Positions 16,402 through 22,037 of a stretch of DNA of 22,037 nucleotides are shown one piece after another. The DNA lies in the NCBI GenBank assembly GCA_027489105.1, contig JAIYAJ010000265.1, forward strand, positions 1 through 22,037, written 5' to 3'. The notes beneath the pieces were generated by a model, which was not told the origin of the DNA, ran no database searches, and was given only the letters and a program-made list of their open reading frames with translations. The position numbers were made by a program, and so were the translations under genes. Positions within the stretch are counted from its first letter, which is position 1. Each line of letters opens with the position of its first letter. The DNA is from Zymomonas sp. Lineage in GTDB: Bacteria > Pseudomonadota > Alphaproteobacteria > Sphingomonadales > Sphingomonadaceae.

Positions 16402-16419
16402 GGATTCCTTGGAGAATCC
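16402..16419. promoter_or_regulatory. Inverted repeat upstream of the glnK promoter
   Basis: GGATTC and GAATCC are perfect arms separated by 6 bp, positioned 16 bp upstream of the RpoN -24 element. It could be an activator site, but it does not match the NtrC consensus and its role is unknown. Confidence 0.3.
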
Positions 16420-16478
16420 TATCCGCAGGCCGGAGAGGGAACCAAAAACAGCGCGAAGAGTTTGATCAATTGTTAAGC

Positions 16479-16499
16479 CCTGCCTGTTTTTTGGGCAGG
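16479..16499 (-). terminator. Weak hairpin after the DUF924 gene
   Basis: CCTGCC and GGCAGG pair around a 9-nt loop, immediately after the DUF924 stop on the minus strand. There is no T run after it in that direction, so termination is only a possibility. Confidence 0.3.
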
Positions 16500-16505
16500 C
16501 CAGAC

Positions 16506-17072
16506 CTACCAGTCCCTGCTCATTTCGATGGCACTTTCCTCGCCGGGGCGGTTCGGCCGGCCGAGCGCGGCGTTGCGCCCGGGGAAGCGGCCATAGCGCT
16601 CGACGATGTCATGATGCTTGTGGGCGAAGTCGAGCGAATTGGCATTGCCGAGCGCTGCGAACAGCGCGACCGAACGGCGCTGATCCTCGATCGCCTCGCT
16701 ATGCATGAACGGCATGTAGAGGAAGCTGCGCTCGTCGGGCGTCAGCGCATCGTCGAGACCCCGGTCGACTGCCGATCTGGCGATCGCCAGCGCCAGCGGA
16801 TCGGTCGAGAAGGCATCGGCATGCCCCCGGAACATGTTCCGCGAGAACTGGTCGAACAGTACCACCGCCGCCAGGGCCTCGCGCGGCGATCCCAGGAAGC
16901 TTTCGGCTGTGCGGCTGCGCCACGCCTCCCAGACATCACGGAAGCGTTCGATAATGGCGGCGTCGGTATCCGCAGAGCGCTGCCACCAGCGATCGGGCCC
17001 CACCTCGCGGAACCAGAAATCCAGGATTTCCGAGGTCAACGCGGCATCGTCCCGCTCGGCATTATCGGTCAC
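16506..17072 (-). CDS. DUF924 family protein
   Basis: Predicted cytosolic alpha-helical protein of 188 residues belonging to the DUF924 family (TPR-like fold; function unknown). Recognisable motifs are ILDFWF (near the N terminus), VVLFDQFSRNMFRG, the STDPLALAIA stretch and YMPFMHSE. The start is taken as GTG 17072, which overlaps the stop of the patatin gene as GTGA and has GGAGGGAGA 8 nt upstream. An ATG at 17090, six codons earlier, is the alternative but would leave the ribosome site inside the coding sequence. The overlap indicates translational coupling with the patatin-like lipase. No enzymatic role can be assigned. Confidence 0.9.
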   Translation of the reverse strand: MTDNAERDDAALTSEILDFWFREVGPDRWWQRSADTDAAIIERFRDVWEAWRSRTAESFLGSPREALAAVVLFDQFSRNMFRGHADAFSTDPLALAIARSAVDRGLDDALTPDERSFLYMPFMHSEAIEDQRRSVALFAALGNANSLDFAHKHHDIVERYGRFPGRNAALGRPNRPGEESAIEMSRDW

Positions 17073-17902
17073 GCCCGGCTCTCCCTCCACGCCGAACGGT
17101 CGACCAGCGCGCGGATAGCGTCCAGTTCCGCCTCGACTGTCCGCCGGCCGATCGCGATCAGTTCGTCGGCGCGGGTGAAGTCGTGGATCTCGACATGGCC
17201 CACCGGCAAGGTGAGCGCATGATCGGGCGGATCGAGGGCCAGCGAGTGGCGGGCAAGTTCGGCCATCAGCAACATCGTCGAGGCACGAACGACCGCCATG
17301 GACGGATGGTTGCGTGCGGGACGCGCGCGGATCGCGGTCGCGACCCTTCGCCCATGATAATCGCCCTGCAGATTGACCGAAACGATCGGCAGCCCCGGCG
17401 CGATCTGCCGTGCCGCCGCCACGGGCACCGGCATCACCACGCCGCCGTCGACAAGGAACTTCCCCTCATATTGGACGGGCCGGAACAGGCCGGGGATCGC
17501 GATCGATGCCATGATCGCCGGGGTCACCGGCCCCCGCTCGATGATCAGCGGTTCGCCCGCGACCAGATCGCAGGCCACGACAGCCGAAGGGATGAGCAGT
17601 TCCTGAAACTGCAGCCGCCCGAGATTCTGTTCAAGCTCGCGGAGGATGCCGCGTCCGCCCAACATCGCGCCGGGCCGGAAATGGATGTCGAGATAGGAGA
17701 GCACGCGCAGCCAGTTGGTCGAACGGGCGATCCGTTCGAGCGGATCCAGTCGCCCCGCCGCATAGCAGACGGCGGCAAGCGCGCCGATCGAAGTCCCCGC
17801 AATCGCCCGGATGGGAATGCGGTGCTCCTGCAACGCGCGGAGGACTCCGATATGCGCCCAGCCGAGCGCGGCGCCTCCGCCCAGTGCCAGCGCGATGCCC
17901 AT
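17069..17902 (-). CDS. Patatin-like phospholipase family protein (RssA-like)
   Basis: Predicted Ser-Asp dyad lipid acyl hydrolase. The 277-residue protein contains the glycine-rich oxyanion segment GGGAALGWAHIGVL (8-21), the nucleophile elbow GTSIG with Ser38, and the dyad Asp152 in VDGG. There is no signal peptide or membrane helix; the first residues MGIALALGGG are part of the fold. The size and the AHIGVLRAL pattern match the bacterial RssA/YchK subgroup. It lies 19 bp after tldD and overlaps the DUF924 gene by 4 nt, so the three are probably one transcript. The true substrate is unknown. Confidence 0.93.
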   Translation of the reverse strand: MGIALALGGGAALGWAHIGVLRALQEHRIPIRAIAGTSIGALAAVCYAAGRLDPLERIARSTNWLRVLSYLDIHFRPGAMLGGRGILRELEQNLGRLQFQELLIPSAVVACDLVAGEPLIIERGPVTPAIMASIAIPGLFRPVQYEGKFLVDGGVVMPVPVAAARQIAPGLPIVSVNLQGDYHGRRVATAIRARPARNHPSMAVVRASTMLLMAELARHSLALDPPDHALTLPVGHVEIHDFTRADELIAIGRRTVEAELDAIRALVDRSAWRESRA

Positions 17903-17921
17903 GGTCGCGCCTATCGGTCCG

Positions 17922-19352
17922 TCAGGCCGCCGTGCCGCCGACGGTGAGCCCCGAGATCATGACCGTGGGCTGACCCACGCCTGCGGGGACCGACTGGCCG
18001 CCCTTGCCGCAGATGCCGACGCCCTCGTCCAGCGCCATGTCATTGCCGATCGCGGTGACCTTGGTCAGCACCGACGGGCCATCGCCGATCAGCGTCGCGC
18101 CCTTGATCGGCACGGTCAGCTTGCCATTCTCGATCTTGTACGCCTCGGTGCAGGAGAAGACGAACTTACCGCTGGTGATGTCGACCTGCCCGCCACCGAA
18201 GCTCTTCGCATAGATGCCGTTGCCGGCCCGCGCGATGATCTCCTGCGGGTCGTCCTGCCCGCCATACATGAAGGTGTTGGTCATGCGCGGCATCGGCGCA
18301 TGGGCATAGCTTTCGCGCCGGCCATTGCCGGTCGGCGCGACGCCCATCAGGCGCGCGTTGAGGCGGTCATGGATATAGCCCTTCAGAATGCCGTCCTCGA
18401 TCAGGACGTTGCACTGGGTCGGGGTGCCCTCGTCGTCGATCGTCAGCGATCCCCGGCGGTCGGCGATCGAGCCGTCGTCGACGACTGTTACGCCGGGCGC
18501 TGCGACCCGCTCGCCGATTCGACCGGAGAAAGCCGAGGTGCCCTTGCGATTGAAATCACCTTCGAGGCCATGGCCGATCGCCTCGTGCAGCAGCACGCCC
18601 GGCCAGCCGGGACCGCAGACGACGGTCATCTCGCCGGCGGGCGCGGCCACTGCGTCGAGATTGACGATCGCCTGCGACAGCGCCTCGTCGATCGCCCGGT
18701 TCCAGGTCGCCGGTTCGAACAGGCGATCGTAGAGATAGCGTCCGCCCAGGCCGAAAAAGCCGTTCTCACGACGGCCATTCTGCTCGACCACGATCGAAAC
18801 ATTGAGGCGGACGAGCGGGCGGACGTCAAACGCTGTGAAGCCGTCGGGACGCACGATCTCGACCACGCTCCACGAGCCCGACAGGCCCACCGACACCTGC
18901 TGAACGCGCGGATCGCGGGCGCGCGCGGCGGCGTCGATCTGCTGGCACAGCTCGACCTTGCGGGCGAAGGGGATCAGGCCGAGGGGATCGTCGGCGGTGT
19001 AGAGGCTGCTGTTGGTGCGGCGGGGCGCAGGGGCGGGCACGGCGGTCGACGGGTCGAGCAGGGTCATCGTCTCGCCCGCCCGCAGGATTGCGGCCTCGCT
19101 CAGTTCATTGGCATGGGCGAAAGCGGTGGTCTCGCCCGAAACGCCACGCAGTCCGAAACCCGCCTGGGTATTGTAATCGGCGGTCTTCAGCCGGCCATCG
19201 TCGAAGCCGAAGCTCTCCGATGTCAGATATTGGAGATAGAGCTCCCCGTCGTCGCAGCCCTTGAGCGTCTGCGCGGTGAGCCGAAGCGCGGCATCGGGAT
19301 CGAGCGCGTCGCGATAGAGGAAGTGGCGGGGGTCTGCGGGAAGGATCGTCAT
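17922..19352 (-). CDS. tldD: Metalloprotease TldD
   Basis: Zinc-dependent peptidase subunit that works with TldE (PmbA) to cut unfolded peptides, known from maturation of microcin B17 and degradation of the CcdA antitoxin. The 476-residue protein has the TldD zinc motif HEAIGH (His256, Glu257, His261). The late GICGKGGQ gives Cys448, matching the third zinc ligand position of the E. coli enzyme. N-terminal features include LYLQYLTSESFGFDDG and GFGLRGV. Length is normal (E. coli 481). pmbA is not in the window, as is common. Upstream, on the same strand, are the zinc-finger gene and an inverted repeat CCAATA / TATTGG at 19383-19399. The ribosome site is weak. Confidence 0.97.
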   Translation of the reverse strand: MTILPADPRHFLYRDALDPDAALRLTAQTLKGCDDGELYLQYLTSESFGFDDGRLKTADYNTQAGFGLRGVSGETTAFAHANELSEAAILRAGETMTLLDPSTAVPAPAPRRTNSSLYTADDPLGLIPFARKVELCQQIDAAARARDPRVQQVSVGLSGSWSVVEIVRPDGFTAFDVRPLVRLNVSIVVEQNGRRENGFFGLGGRYLYDRLFEPATWNRAIDEALSQAIVNLDAVAAPAGEMTVVCGPGWPGVLLHEAIGHGLEGDFNRKGTSAFSGRIGERVAAPGVTVVDDGSIADRRGSLTIDDEGTPTQCNVLIEDGILKGYIHDRLNARLMGVAPTGNGRRESYAHAPMPRMTNTFMYGGQDDPQEIIARAGNGIYAKSFGGGQVDITSGKFVFSCTEAYKIENGKLTVPIKGATLIGDGPSVLTKVTAIGNDMALDEGVGICGKGGQSVPAGVGQPTVMISGLTVGGTAA

Positions 19353-19382
19353 GCGCCCGATATAGGCGCTCCGGCGCGAAGC

Positions 19383-19399
19383 CCAATAGCGATTATTGG
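19383..19399. promoter_or_regulatory. Inverted repeat CCAATA-N5-TATTGG upstream of tldD
   Basis: A perfect 6-bp inverted repeat lies 31-47 bp upstream of the tldD ATG and after the zinc-finger gene. It is unusually AT-rich for this region and could be an operator. It could also be a weak hairpin, but no T run follows. Confidence 0.35.
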
Positions 19400-19437
19400 C
19401 GGTATCGCATCATGCGCGGTCAGCGACCGCGCGACGA

Positions 19438-19641
19438 TCAGTGATGCGCCTCGCCGGCGCCTTCGAGCACGAAGCGACGATCGCAATAGCCGCAATCGGC
19501 ATAACCGATCTCGGGATCGATCTCGATGAACACGCGCGGATGGCCGAGCGCCGCTCCGCCTGGAACGTCGCTGGCGCCGTCGCAGGCTACGCGCGTCTTG
19601 GTGACGGTGACGATTTCGGGGTTCGGCGCCGGGATGCTCAT
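19438..19641 (-). CDS. Small CHCC-type zinc-finger protein
   Basis: Predicted 67-residue zinc-binding protein of the zf-CHCC family, the bacterial relatives of the mitochondrial complex I subunit NDUFS6. The ligand set is Cys20 (VACDG), His34 (GHPRVFIEID), Cys50 and Cys53 (YADCGYCDRRFVL), in the expected order and spacing. In alphaproteobacteria, small proteins of this kind are widespread and poorly characterised. It sits 61 bp after the stop of the small secreted protein and 85 bp before tldD, all on the same strand. A link to complex I assembly is family-based inference. Confidence 0.9.
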   Translation of the reverse strand: MSIPAPNPEIVTVTKTRVACDGASDVPGGAALGHPRVFIEIDPEIGYADCGYCDRRFVLEGAGEAHH

Positions 19642-19702
19642 GCGGGCCGATTAGCAAGCGTCGCGGCAGCGCGCAACGCGAAGAAATGCGTGAGCCGTCG
19701 TC

Positions 19703-20020
19703 TCAGTACCGAAAGCGGCTATTCTCGAACGATACCGCGATCTGCCCCGTCTCGCCGACCGGGGCGACCGCCGTACCGAACACGCCCCGGGCGCCGCCGG
19801 TGCCGACGAACATGCCGACCTGGCCGTGGACCTTGCCGACCACGCCGTTGACCGGAAGTTCGCCGGCGGGCCTTGGCTTCTGCGCCGCCGCATCGAGCAG
19901 CTTTTCCTTCTCGGCGGGACTCAGCGCGATCACCGTCTCCTCGGCCTGCGCGGCGGCACCCGCCAGCAACAGGGCGGCCAGCGCGAGGGCATGGCGGAGG
20001 GAGGCGCGATATGCTGTCAT
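19703..20020 (-). CDS. Small secreted protein of unknown function
   Basis: I do not recognise a family. The start is taken as ATG 20020, because an N-terminal signal peptide then begins directly (MTAYRASLRHALALAALLLA, with cleavage near AQA). An in-frame ATG at 20071 would add 17 residues and overlap the divergent RNase H-like gene. The mature part is about 80 residues: a charged helix (SPAEKEKLLDAAAQ), then a glycine- and valine-rich segment with several short repeats (NGVVGKVHGQVGMFVGTGGA), ending SFENSRFRY. It looks exported to the periplasm or cell surface. The Gly/Val pattern suggests beta strands. The gap to the divergent ATG at 20055 is only 34 bp. Confidence 0.7.
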   Translation of the reverse strand: MTAYRASLRHALALAALLLAGAAAQAEETVIALSPAEKEKLLDAAAQKPRPAGELPVNGVVGKVHGQVGMFVGTGGARGVFGTAVAPVGETGQIAVSFENSRFRY

Positions 20021-20054
20021 GATCTTGCGATGAACCCTGCCATGTGAAGCCCGT

Positions 20055-20429
20055 ATGAACAAGCCGACCATCCTTTATTTCGACGGCGGCTGTCGTCCCA
20101 ACCCCGGCCCGATGGAAAGCGCGACCGTGCTGCGCGGCGTGGCCGAGATTCGCACTGATCTTGGCCTGGGCGACAATGAGGATGCCGAATGGTCCGCCGC
20201 GCTGCAGGCGCTCGAGCGAGCCGGAGCGGCGGGGCTGTCGGATATCGTCCTGCTCGGAGACTCGCTCTCGGTGATCCGGCAAGCCGCAGGGAAGCAAGCG
20301 GCTCGCCGTCCCTGGCTGGCTCGCTTCCGCACTGAGGCGGCGGCGTTCGCCCGCGTCCGCCTGCGCCATATTGGTCGCAAGCAAAACCTGGCCGGCATCG
20401 CACTGGAGGCAATACGGCGCGGCTATTGA
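20055..20429 (+). CDS. RNase H-like protein lacking the last catalytic Asp
   Basis: Small RNase H-fold protein of 124 residues, of the type often annotated as reverse transcriptase-like or ribonuclease HI-like. The first strand has FDGGCRPNPGP (Asp10), Glu45 lies in NEDAEWSAAL, and Asp69 in LLGDSLSVI, giving three of the four metal-binding acids of RNase HI. The fourth, normally Asp in a NELAD-type motif, is Gly114 here (KQNLAGIAL). The His-containing loop is shortened to RHIGRKQN. It is also shorter than RNase HI (about 155). Catalysis may be reduced or lost, or the protein may bind nucleic acid only. A GAAG precedes the ATG. The downstream SPOR gene starts 179 bp later. Confidence 0.8.
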   Translation: MNKPTILYFDGGCRPNPGPMESATVLRGVAEIRTDLGLGDNEDAEWSAALQALERAGAAGLSDIVLLGDSLSVIRQAAGKQAARRPWLARFRTEAAAFARVRLRHIGRKQNLAGIALEAIRRGY

Positions 20430-20608
20430 CGAATTCGGCCCGGCCCGCGCCGGACTCGCACCGGCGCAACCCCGCCTGACATTGCCCCGCCCTCGCGCGT
20501 CTCGTCCAGCCCTTCGCCGACTTCTATCGCGCTTATGCCTACTACCGGCTGGCCCTCGCCGATTGGGAGAAGACGGGCCGGAGCGGTGCCGCCAAACCGG
20601 CGGCGCGC

Positions 20609-20893
20609 ATGGCCTCGCTCTCTACCGCCGTCACGTCATCAGCCGGACCGCCCTGGCGCATCCAGTTGGGCGCCTATTCGGGCGACCGCGCCGCCCGCGA
20701 CGCCTGGGCCCGCATCCGCCAGCGCATGACCGCTGCAAATGACTTTGCGCCCGATTATGAAGCCGTCCCCGCGAGCCCGCTGGTCCGCATCCGGATCGGC
20801 CCGATCACCGACCGCAACCAGGCGATCGCCCTGTGCGCAGCGGCCGCCGGCGCGGGGCTCGATTGCCTGCCGGTGGCACCGCGCATGGGGTGA
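20609..20893 (+). CDS. SPOR-domain protein (5' end uncertain)
   Basis: The C-terminal three-quarters is a SPOR domain, which in known proteins binds septal glycan strands lacking peptide stems. WRIQLGAYSGDRAARDAW (about 16-33), then VRIRIGPITDRNQAIALC with the RIGP core, are diagnostic. From the only in-frame ATG (20609) the protein has 94 residues and neither signal peptide nor membrane anchor. The same frame is open and protein-like further back to a TGA at 20477, with FADFYRAYAYYRLALADWEK, but contains no ATG, GTG or TTG. The gene may therefore be a truncated remnant, or have lost its start by frameshift. A cytosolic SPOR domain would be unusual. Confidence 0.7.
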   Translation: MASLSTAVTSSAGPPWRIQLGAYSGDRAARDAWARIRQRMTAANDFAPDYEAVPASPLVRIRIGPITDRNQAIALCAAAAGAGLDCLPVAPRMG

Positions 20894-20923
20894 GGGTTTC
20901 AGAGTCGGCGCTTGGGCCGCGCC

Positions 20924-21041
20924 TTCCCCTCCACCATGCTCCGCATGGTCCCCCTCCCCGTTCCGGGGAGGAATTATTTGCGCTACCCAAGATCCTCCCC
21001 GGCACGGGGAGGGGAACCGTCCGCAGGACGGTGGAGGGGAA
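20924..21041. repeat. Nested palindromic intergenic repeat
   Basis: The element has four perfect stems and matching outer arms. Outer arms TTCCCCTCCACC (20924-20935) and GGTGGAGGGGAA (21030-21041) are inverted. Inside them are ACCATGC-TCC-GCATGGT (20933-20949), CCTCCCCG-TTC-CGGGGAGG (20953-20971), CCTCCCCG-GCA-CGGGGAGG (20994-21012) and ACCGTCC-GCA-GGACGGT (21016-21032), around an AT-richer centre. Similar CCTCCCCG palindromes are common intergenic repeats in sphingomonads and related alphaproteobacteria (recalled, not searched). It fills most of the 256-bp gap before the ABC gene, which otherwise shows no gene. Confidence 0.88.
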
Positions 21042-21149
21042 TTCGGTGCGAGCGGAGGCGGAAGCAACGTCCTCTTGACCAAGGCCAATCGTCACCCGTC
21101 CCTTCGTCTCCCTTTGCACCGGGGGCCGGCAGCCGCTATCTCCCCCGCC

Positions 21150-22037
21150 ATGAACGAAGCGGCGATCAGCATCCGGGGCCTGTCGAAAATCTACAAGGGC
21201 GGCAAACAGGCCCTGTTCGACGTCGACCTCGACATTCCCCGCGGCCAGATATTCGGCCTGCTCGGTCCCAATGGGGCGGGCAAGTCGACCACGATCAACA
21301 TCCTCGCCGGGCTGGTGAACAAGAGCGCGGGGCAGGTTTCGATCTGGGGCTTCGACATCGATGCGGACCCGCGCAACGCCAAGGCGTCGATCGGCATCGT
21401 CCCGCAGGAGATCGTGTTCGATCCCTTCTTCACCCCGCGCGAGACGCTGGAGAACACCGCAGGCTTCTACGGGATTCCCAAGGCGAAGCGGCATACCGAC
21501 GCGCTGCTGCGCGCGGTGCATCTGCAAGACAAGGCCGATGCCTATGCGCGCTCGCTGTCGGGCGGCATGAAGCGACGGCTGCTCGTCGCCAAGGCGATGG
21601 TCCATTCGCCGCCGGTGCTGGTGCTCGACGAGCCGACGGCGGGCGTCGACGTCGAGCTGCGCCAGCAGCTGTGGGAATATGTGCGCGAACTCAACGCCGG
21701 GGGCGTGACGGTCGTGCTGACGACGCACTATCTCGAGGAAGCCGAGGAGCTGTGCGACCGGATCGCCATCATCAACCACGGGAAGGTGATCGCCAACGAA
21801 CCGACCCGCGAGCTGGTCGGCAAGGCGCAGGAAAAGGCGGTGTCCGTCACCGTCGACCGCGACCTCGACGCGCCCCCCGAGGCAATCTGTTTCGAGAAGG
21901 TCGAGCTGAAGAACAGTCGCACGCTGGTGATCACCTATTCGAAGGACAAGGTGAACGCGGGCGAGGTGCTGGCGGCGGTCCAGCGCAATGGTCTCGGCAT
22001 CGTCGACGTGTCCACGCAGGAGGCCGATCTGGAGGAT
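21150..22037 (+). CDS. ABC-2-type exporter ATP-binding protein (3' end outside window)
   Basis: ATPase subunit of an export system whose membrane partner is expected just beyond the window. The 296 visible residues include Walker A GPNGAGKST (39-47), the Q-loop (VPQEIVFD, Gln86), signature LSGGMKRRL (136-144), Walker B VLVLDEPTAG (Asp160, Glu161) and the H-loop His193 in TTHYLEEAEE. The C-terminal extension after about residue 215 is typical of CcmA/DrrA/YadG-type ATPases. No motif identifies the substrate. YadG-like systems act on lipids or polysaccharide, DrrA-like on drugs. The start at 21150 gives a normal N terminus but lacks a clear ribosome site. Confidence 0.93.
   Translation, partial: MNEAAISIRGLSKIYKGGKQALFDVDLDIPRGQIFGLLGPNGAGKSTTINILAGLVNKSAGQVSIWGFDIDADPRNAKASIGIVPQEIVFDPFFTPRETLENTAGFYGIPKAKRHTDALLRAVHLQDKADAYARSLSGGMKRRLLVAKAMVHSPPVLVLDEPTAGVDVELRQQLWEYVRELNAGGVTVVLTTHYLEEAEELCDRIAIINHGKVIANEPTRELVGKAQEKAVSVTVDRDLDAPPEAICFEKVELKNSRTLVITYSKDKVNAGEVLAAVQRNGLGIVDVSTQEADLED

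Noticed and set aside
17811..19529. Plus-strand open frame (572 codons) opposite tldD
   Set aside because: Antisense shadow of an intact TldD with a HEAIGH zinc site.
20371..20742. Frame of 123 codons overlapping the end of the RNase H-like gene and the start of the SPOR gene
   Set aside because: Its composition is Arg/Pro-rich like an out-of-frame reading, and the SPOR domain is in a different frame.
20924..21041. Possible CRISPR array
   Set aside because: The repeats are inverted and palindromic, with no regularly spaced direct repeats or spacers and no cas genes.

Overview
The window is GC-rich (roughly two thirds G+C by eye) and every gene that can be recognised is chromosomal and bacterial. 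A lipoprotein CyoA beside CyoB, a GlnK-AmtB pair, a DUF442/TIGR01244 protein, a small CHCC zinc-finger protein and a palindromic CCTCCCCG-type intergenic repeat together suggest an alphaproteobacterium, most likely a sphingomonad. That assignment is inference from gene style; the window has no rRNA marker. No tRNA, rRNA, CRISPR array, transposase or phage gene was seen.

Layout. 1-2814 (minus): cyoA then cyoB (3' part outside the window), a bo3-type ubiquinol oxidase. 2815-2977: divergent regulatory region with a perfect FNR/FixK-type box and a second inverted repeat. 2978-4303 (plus): MFS transporter resembling the metabolite:H+ symporter group. 4471-7469 (plus): a coupled pair, bifunctional FO synthase (CofG-CofH fusion, fbiC) and F420:NADPH oxidoreductase, a coenzyme F420 module that is unusual in Proteobacteria. 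7631-8962 (plus): chemoreceptor with no periplasmic sensor domain, closed by a good terminator. 9051-9461 (minus): short BLUF blue-light sensor. 9601-13687 (plus): Atm1-like ABC exporter, RecQ helicase and a small TIGR01244/DUF442 protein; recQ and the small gene form a tight pair. 13709-14401 (minus): endonuclease/exonuclease/phosphatase-family protein. 14464-16386 (minus): glnK-amtB operon with a near-perfect sigma-54 promoter and a strong terminator. 16506-20020 (minus): five co-oriented genes (secreted small protein, CHCC zinc finger, tldD, patatin-like lipase, DUF924). The last three are tightly packed and may be one transcript. 20055-20893 (plus): degenerate RNase H-like protein and a SPOR-domain protein whose apparent 5' coding region has no start codon. 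20924-21041: a complex palindromic repeat. 21150-end (plus): ATPase of an ABC-2-type exporter, cut by the window edge.

Themes. Respiratory adaptation: the oxidase and the MFS gene share an intergenic region with an FNR-like site. Redox cofactors: FO/F420 synthesis coupled to NADPH. Nitrogen sensing: GlnK-AmtB under RpoN. The rest is housekeeping. I do not see a clearly new multi-gene system. The observations most worth checking are the F420 module, the shared FNR box, the RNase H-like protein lacking its last catalytic Asp, and the SPOR gene with a start-less coding region.
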